Shown: positions 60,041 to 64,000 of the stretch, in pieces
How the letters are laid out: each line of letters starts with the position of its first letter
How positions within the stretch are numbered: the first letter of the stretch is position 1
Assembly (NCBI RefSeq): GCF_036010665.1
Contig: NZ_CP108581.1
Location: 5,451,501 to 5,515,500, forward strand
Reading direction: 5' to 3'
DNA length: 64,000 bases
Source of the DNA: Microbispora sp. NBC_01189
GTDB taxonomy: Bacteria > Actinomycetota > Actinomycetes > Streptosporangiales > Streptosporangiaceae
The notes under the pieces: model-generated
The model's input: the letters and a program-made list of their open reading frames with translations, nothing else
What the model was told of the DNA's origin: nothing
Database searches by the model: none
Translations under genes and position numbers: made by a program

Positions 60041-61615
60041 ATGGGGGATTCCTTGGAAGCGCACACCGGTCATCCACGCCGCTGGCAGATCCTCGGCGTG
60101 ATGGTGTTCAGCCTGCTGGCCGTCGTCCTCGACAACACCATCCTCAACGTGGCGATCAAGACGATCGCCGATCCCGTCCACGGGCTGGGCGCGACCCAGA
60201 GCGAGCTCGAATGGGCGATGAACTCCTACACGCTGGTGTTCGCCGGCCTGCTGTTCACCTTCGGGGTGCTCGGCGACCGCTACGGGCGCAAGCGCATGCT
60301 CCTCGTCGGCATGGTCCTGTTCGGCCTGGCCTCCCTGGCCAGCGCGTACGCCCAGGACCCGATGCAGCTCATCGCGGCGAGGGCGCTGATGGGCCTCGGG
60401 GGCGCGGCCATCATGCCGGCCACGCTGGCGGTCATCTCGAACGTCTTCCCGATCCACGAGCGGGGCAAGGCGATCGGGATCTGGGCGGGCGGCGTCGGCA
60501 TCGCCGTCGCGATCGGCCCGATCACCGGGGGCGTGCTGCTGGAGCACTTCTGGTGGGGCTCGGTCTTCCTCGTCAACGTGCCGATCGTCATCATCGGCCT
60601 CGTGCTGATCGCCGCGCTCGTCCCCGACTCCAGGGACCCGAGCAAGAACAGCCTCGACCCGGTCGGCGTGCTGCTGTCCATCGCCGGTCTGATCAGCCTC
60701 GTCTACGGCATCGTCCGGATCAGCGACCTCGGCACCGTCGCGGACGTCTCGGTCATCGCGCCCTCGCTGCTGGGGCTCGCGATCCTCGCCGCGTTCGTGT
60801 GGTACGAGAGCCGCATCGAGCACCCGGCGTTCGACGTGCGCAACTTCCGCAACGCGGGCTTCTCCACGGCGATCGCCAGCGTCGGCCTCGTGTTCTTCGC
60901 GGCCATGGGCGTCATGTTCTTCCTGGCCTTCTACTGGCAGATCGTGCGCGGATACTCGCCGCTGCAGTCCGGCGCGCTCGTGCTCCCCTTCGCCGCGGCC
61001 CAGCTGATCTTCGCGCCGCAGAGCGCGCGCCTGGTCCAGAAGTACGGCGCCCGGGCCGTCGGCACGGTCGCGATGCTCGTCATCACGCTGGCCCTCGCCG
61101 CCTACGCCTTCGTGCAGGTGGACACCCCCGTCTGGCTGCTGCTCGCCATCGGGTTCGTCCAGGGCGCGGCGATGGCCAACATCATGCCCCCGGCGACCAC
61201 GGCCATCATGAACGCGCTGCCGAGGGAGAAGGCCGGTGTGGGCTCCTCGATGAGCAACGTCGTCCGGCAGGTCGGCGGCACGCTCGGCATCGCCATCCTG
61301 GGCGCGGTCCTGTCCGCGAGCTACCGCAGTGACATGGAGGGCAAGGCCACCGCCCTGCCGGAGGAGCTCCGCCACGTCGTCACCGAGTCCATCTCGGGCG
61401 CGGCGGGGGTCGCCGGTCACCTGGGCGCGCGGGGCGCGAGCCTGCTCGACACGGCCAACGCCGCGTTCGTCACCGGCATCCACTGGGCGGCTCTCGGCTC
61501 GGCCCTCGTCGCCCTCCTCGGCACCCTCGTGGTGGCCCGCTGGATGCCGGGCAAGGCTCCGGCCGAGGTCGCGGCCGACAAGGCCGGGACCGAAAAGGAA
61601 GCGGCGGTAGTGTGA
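60041..61615 (+). CDS. DHA2-family (EmrB/QacA) drug:proton antiporter
   Basis: A 524-residue transporter with fourteen predicted helices. Motifs are [13 protein letters not shown] in helix 1, [15 protein letters not shown] (motif A), [20 protein letters not shown] and [22 protein letters not shown] (motif C, antiporter). It is expected to export toxic compounds using the proton gradient. The start is uncertain (ATG 60041 or 60026, no ribosome site at either). It is followed after 7 bp by tetR. Confidence 0.9.
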   Translation: MGDSLEAHTGHPRRWQILGVMVFSLLAVVLDNTILNVAIKTIADPVHGLGATQSELEWAMNSYTLVFAGLLFTFGVLGDRYGRKRMLLVGMVLFGLASLASAYAQDPMQLIAARALMGLGGAAIMPATLAVISNVFPIHERGKAIGIWAGGVGIAVAIGPITGGVLLEHFWWGSVFLVNVPIVIIGLVLIAALVPDSRDPSKNSLDPVGVLLSIAGLISLVYGIVRISDLGTVADVSVIAPSLLGLAILAAFVWYESRIEHPAFDVRNFRNAGFSTAIASVGLVFFAAMGVMFFLAFYWQIVRGYSPLQSGALVLPFAAAQLIFAPQSARLVQKYGARAVGTVAMLVITLALAAYAFVQVDTPVWLLLAIGFVQGAAMANIMPPATTAIMNALPREKAGVGSSMSNVVRQVGGTLGIAILGAVLSASYRSDMEGKATALPEELRHVVTESISGAAGVAGHLGARGASLLDTANAAFVTGIHWAALGSALVALLGTLVVARWMPGKAPAEVAADKAGTEKEAAVV

Positions 61616-61622
61616 ACCTGCC

Positions 61623-62240
61623 ATGAATACGCAGCAGACGGCTGAAGGGGCGGCCCGCCCGGCGGGCCGCCCGCGCAGCGAGAAGGCGGAGCGGTCGATC
61701 ATCGAGGCCACCCTCGACCTGCTCGGCGAGGGCATCGGCGTGTCGGAGCTGTCCATCGAGTCGATCGCCAGCCGCGCCGGTGTCGGGAAGACCACGATCT
61801 ACCGCAGGTGGTCCAACAAGGAAGACCTGGTGGTGGATTCCCTGGCGACGCTCAAGCCGCCGATCCCGCTGCCCCAGGGCGGGACCGTCCGGGACGACCT
61901 GGTGACCTACCTCCGGGTGATCCAGGAGGAGACCCGCCACGCCCGCACCCGCTGCATCATGAACATCGCCATGAGCGACTCCGAGCGGCATCCCCGGCTG
62001 GCGGAGCGGTTCCGCGAGCTTGCCGTGGAGCCGCGCAGAGCGGTGGTGGCGGCCGTCCTGCGCCGTGGCATGGACACCGGGGAGCTGCGGGCGGACCTCG
62101 ACGTCGACATGGCGCTGGCACTGCTCAGCGGCGCCATGGTGTGGCTCACGAAGTGGTCCGACGGGCACTCCCCGGCGGATCTGCCCGAGCGGATCGTCGA
62201 CGAGGCGCTGAAGGGCTTCCGCCCCCGCCCCGCCGAGTAG
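61623..62240 (+). CDS. TetR/AcrR family repressor
   Basis: A 205-residue regulator. An N-terminal TetR helix-turn-helix spans about residues 22-68 (SIIEATLDLLGEGIGVSELSIESIASRAGVGKTTIYRRWSNKEDLV, in family order). The C-terminal ligand domain is of the TetR_C_16/33-like type (RHARTRCIMNIAMSDSERHPRLAERF). It lies 7 bp after the drug transporter gene, so it should be co-transcribed and probably binds the perfect inverted repeat upstream of the operon. The inducer is presumably a transporter substrate. Confidence 0.92.
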   Translation: MNTQQTAEGAARPAGRPRSEKAERSIIEATLDLLGEGIGVSELSIESIASRAGVGKTTIYRRWSNKEDLVVDSLATLKPPIPLPQGGTVRDDLVTYLRVIQEETRHARTRCIMNIAMSDSERHPRLAERFRELAVEPRRAVVAAVLRRGMDTGELRADLDVDMALALLSGAMVWLTKWSDGHSPADLPERIVDEALKGFRPRPAE

Positions 62241-62271
62241 CCCGCCGAGCAACCCGCCGATCGACCCCTCG

Positions 62272-62325
62272 CGCGGCCGGCCACGCCCGGCCGCGCGGAC
62301 GCGTGACCGGGCGTGGCCGGCCGCG
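62272..62325. terminator. Strong bidirectional terminator with 19-bp perfect stem
   Basis: The arm at 62272-62290 pairs perfectly with 62307-62325 around a 16-nt loop; the core is GGCCGGCCACGCCCGG with its exact complement. It sits between convergent tetR and nadE. Confidence 0.8.
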
Positions 62326-62344
62326 ACGGGCGGGCGGCGGGTGG

Positions 62345-64000
62345 CTAGAGACGCTCGCGCCAGCGGTTCGTGATGGGCAGGCGGCGGTCGCGACCGAAGT
62401 TCTTGGGCGTGATCTTCGGGCCCGGCGGGTACTGGCGGCGCTTGTACTCGGCCAGGTCCACCAGGCGGATCACCTTGGTGACCAGCTCGGGGTCGTGCCC
62501 GGCCGCGACCAGTTCGTCGCGTCCCATGTCCCCCTCCACGTAGTCGCGCAGCAGGCTGTCGAGCACCTCGTATGGCGGCAGCGAGTCGGTGTCGCGCTGG
62601 TCGGGCCGGAGCTCCGCGCTCGGCTCCTTGGTGATGGAGTTCTCCGGGATCGGCGGCCGCCCCGGCTGGGCGTTGCGCCACTCCGACAGCTTCCAGACGA
62701 CGCTCTTCAGCACGTCCTTGATCGGCGCGTAGCCGCCGGCCGAGTCGCCGTACAGCGTGGAGTAGCCGGTGGCGAGCTCGCTCTTGTTGCCGGTGGTCAG
62801 CACGAGGTGGCCGTGCTCGTTCGACAGGCTCATCAGCAGCATGCCGCGCACCCGGGCCTGTAGGTTCTCCGCGGCCAGGCCGGTCAGTCCGATCTCTTTC
62901 TCGAACGCCGTGACGATGTCGGCGATCGGCACGACCTGCGCGTTCACCCCCTGGCGGCGCACCAGCTCCTCGGCGTCGGTGATCGAGTGGTCCGAGGAGT
63001 ACCGCGACGGCATCAGCACCGCGTGGACCCGCTCGGGCCCGATGGCGTCGGCCGCGATCGTGGCGGTCAGGGCCGAGTCGATGCCGCCGGAAAGGCCGAG
63101 GATGACCGACGTGAAGCCGTTCTTCCGTACGTAGTCGCGCACTCCGGTCACCAGCGCCTGGTAGATCTCCGCGAGGTCGTCCAGCCGCTCGGCGACGACC
63201 GGGGGCTCCGGCTCGTACGGCTCGACCGGGGCGGCCGACAGCAGCACCCGTTCGACCGTGATGACCGTTCCGTCGTGGGCGTCGTAGGCGTGGGTGCTGG
63301 CGTAGGCGTGGGTGCCGGCGTAGGCCTCGTGACTCGGCTCGCCGAGCTCGCCGAGCTCACCCGTGGCCTCCGGCAGCTCCAGGTCGGTGACGAACAGCTC
63401 CTCCCGGAACTGGGACGCCCGGGCGACCAGCGCGCCGGAGGCGTCCACGACGAGGGAGTCGCCGTCGAAGACCAGCTCGTCCTGGCCGCCGACCATGTTC
63501 ACGTACGCGAGGGCGCAGCCCGCCTCGCGGGCCCGCCGCGCGCACAGCTCCAGCCGCACGTCGTCCTTGTTCGTCTCGTACGGCGAGCCGTTGGGCACGA
63601 CGAGGAGCCCCGCGCCCGCCTCGGCGACCACCGAGATTGGCCCGCCCTCCTGCCACAGGTCCTCGCACAGGGCCACCGCGACGTCCACGCCGTGCAGCCG
63701 GAAGATGGGCAGCCGGTCGCCGCGCACGAAGTAGCGGTACTCGTCGAACACCCCGTAGTTGGGCAGGTGGTGCTTGGCCGACTTCGCCACGACCCTGCCC
63801 CGGTACAGCACGGCGGCGGCGTCGAGCGGGGCGCCCTTCGGCTGCCCGACGCGGGGGGCGAGGTCGGCCCGGTCGAGATATCCCACGACGACGGGGAGAT
63901 CTCCGAGCCCTTCATCGGCGAGCCGCGCCGCCACCTCGGACAGCGTCGCGATCGACGCCTCGGCGAACGACGACCGGAGCACCAGGTCCTCGGCCGGGTA
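62345..64000 (-). CDS. nadE: Glutamine-dependent NAD+ synthetase (5' end beyond the window)
   Basis: At least 552 codons; the N terminus lies off the right edge, entering with YPAEDLVLRSSFAE. The first part is a nitrilase-type glutaminase domain with catalytic Lys in SAKHHLPNYGVFDE and Cys in AVALCEDLWQ. The C-terminal synthetase has the P-loop LGLSGGIDSALTATIAAD, then LTTGNKSELATGYSTLYGD. It amidates nicotinic acid adenine dinucleotide to NAD+. A His/Ala/Tyr-rich repeat (AYAGTHAYASTHAYDAH) inserted in the inter-domain linker is unusual and encoded by an 18-bp tandem repeat. Confidence 0.95.
   Translation of the reverse strand, partial: YPAEDLVLRSSFAEASIATLSEVAARLADEGLGDLPVVVGYLDRADLAPRVGQPKGAPLDAAAVLYRGRVVAKSAKHHLPNYGVFDEYRYFVRGDRLPIFRLHGVDVAVALCEDLWQEGGPISVVAEAGAGLLVVPNGSPYETNKDDVRLELCARRAREAGCALAYVNMVGGQDELVFDGDSLVVDASGALVARASQFREELFVTDLELPEATGELGELGEPSHEAYAGTHAYASTHAYDAHDGTVITVERVLLSAAPVEPYEPEPPVVAERLDDLAEIYQALVTGVRDYVRKNGFTSVILGLSGGIDSALTATIAADAIGPERVHAVLMPSRYSSDHSITDAEELVRRQGVNAQVVPIADIVTAFEKEIGLTGLAAENLQARVRGMLLMSLSNEHGHLVLTTGNKSELATGYSTLYGDSAGGYAPIKDVLKSVVWKLSEWRNAQPGRPPIPENSITKEPSAELRPDQRDTDSLPPYEVLDSLLRDYVEGDMGRDELVAAGHDPELVTKVIRLVDLAEYKRRQYPPGPKITPKNFGRDRRLPITNRWRERL
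63281..63330. repeat. 18-bp tandem repeat in the nadE linker
   Basis: Units of GCGTAGGCGTGGGTGCTG and a near copy, with a degenerate third, encode AYAGTHAYASTHAY on the minus strand. The copies differ by one base, indicating recent duplication. Confidence 0.7.

Noticed and set aside
1..64000. tRNA, rRNA, CRISPR arrays, insertion sequences and att sites
   Set aside because: I looked for cloverleaf-like CCA ends, regularly spaced repeats and transposase motifs and saw none; the HNH/DUF222 gene is the only element with a possible link to mobile DNA.

Overview
The window is about 70% GC chromosomal DNA from an actinobacterium, most likely of the order Streptosporangiales (Nonomuraea/Microbispora/Streptosporangium type). 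This is inferred from GTG/TTG starts, 4-bp ATGA/GTGA overlaps, many probable leaderless starts, and lineage-typical families: the DUF5753 XRE regulator with DUF397 and a RsbW-like ATPase, DUF222/HNH endonuclease, a SARP/NB-ARC regulator, an F420 reductase, and CopD-CtaG and PepSY membrane proteins. No rRNA, tRNA, IS element, prophage or CRISPR array was seen. Most of the window looks like ordinary vertically inherited chromosome with small accessory loci.

Layout. 1-9 kb: SulP anion transporter, GroES-like protein, secreted RlpA-like protein, a DUF1349 protein behind a LacI-type palindrome, an EEP phosphatase, an M20 peptidase and a helicase-associated protein. 9-11.2 kb: ATPase/XRE/DUF397 regulatory module with TGCA-type operator repeats. 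11.2-15.8 kb: histidine phosphatase, two membrane proteins (one His-rich PepSY protein) and an acyltransferase. 16-19.9 kb: a cobalamin riboswitch driving btuF-btuC-btuD-cbiZ. 19.9-23.6 kb: a membrane Ser/Thr kinase downstream of a catalytically dead trypsin-like receptor protein. 23.7-26.3 kb: a NarL-type two-component system beside a membrane protein whose upstream region carries a perfect inverted repeat. 26.4-30.3 kb: DUF6421 / SDR / threonine aldolase operon.

30.4-39.7 kb: a GNAT relic, divergent DUF305 and DUF3105 genes, alanine dehydrogenase, a SecD-like/excalibur surface protein, a secreted tandem-domain protein, and an orphan molybdopterin subunit of xanthine dehydrogenase divergent from a PucR regulator. 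39.7-44.9 kb: a SARP-NB-ARC-TPR regulator with SARP-like heptamer repeats upstream, then an XRE-TPR regulator with a divergent 44-codon secreted-peptide gene. That peptide/receptor pair resembles an RRNPP quorum-sensing module and is the most interesting locus here. 45-49.8 kb: copper genes (CopC, CopD-CtaG), methionine aminopeptidase, small proteins. 49.9-56 kb: secreted lipase, F420 reductase, a decayed phytase-like esterase pseudogene, an alpha/beta hydrolase, and an HNH/DUF222 gene translationally coupled to a small, probably frameshifted ORF. 56.3-64 kb: Cys/Met-metabolism PLP enzyme, panB, two MFS transporters (one with its TetR repressor and a perfect operator), and nadE running off the right edge.

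Convergent pairs are separated by strong GC-rich hairpins (14.4, 57.6 and 62.3 kb) or simply overlap (3.7 and 25.5 kb). All calls rest on reading the sequence and on family knowledge; no database search was run.
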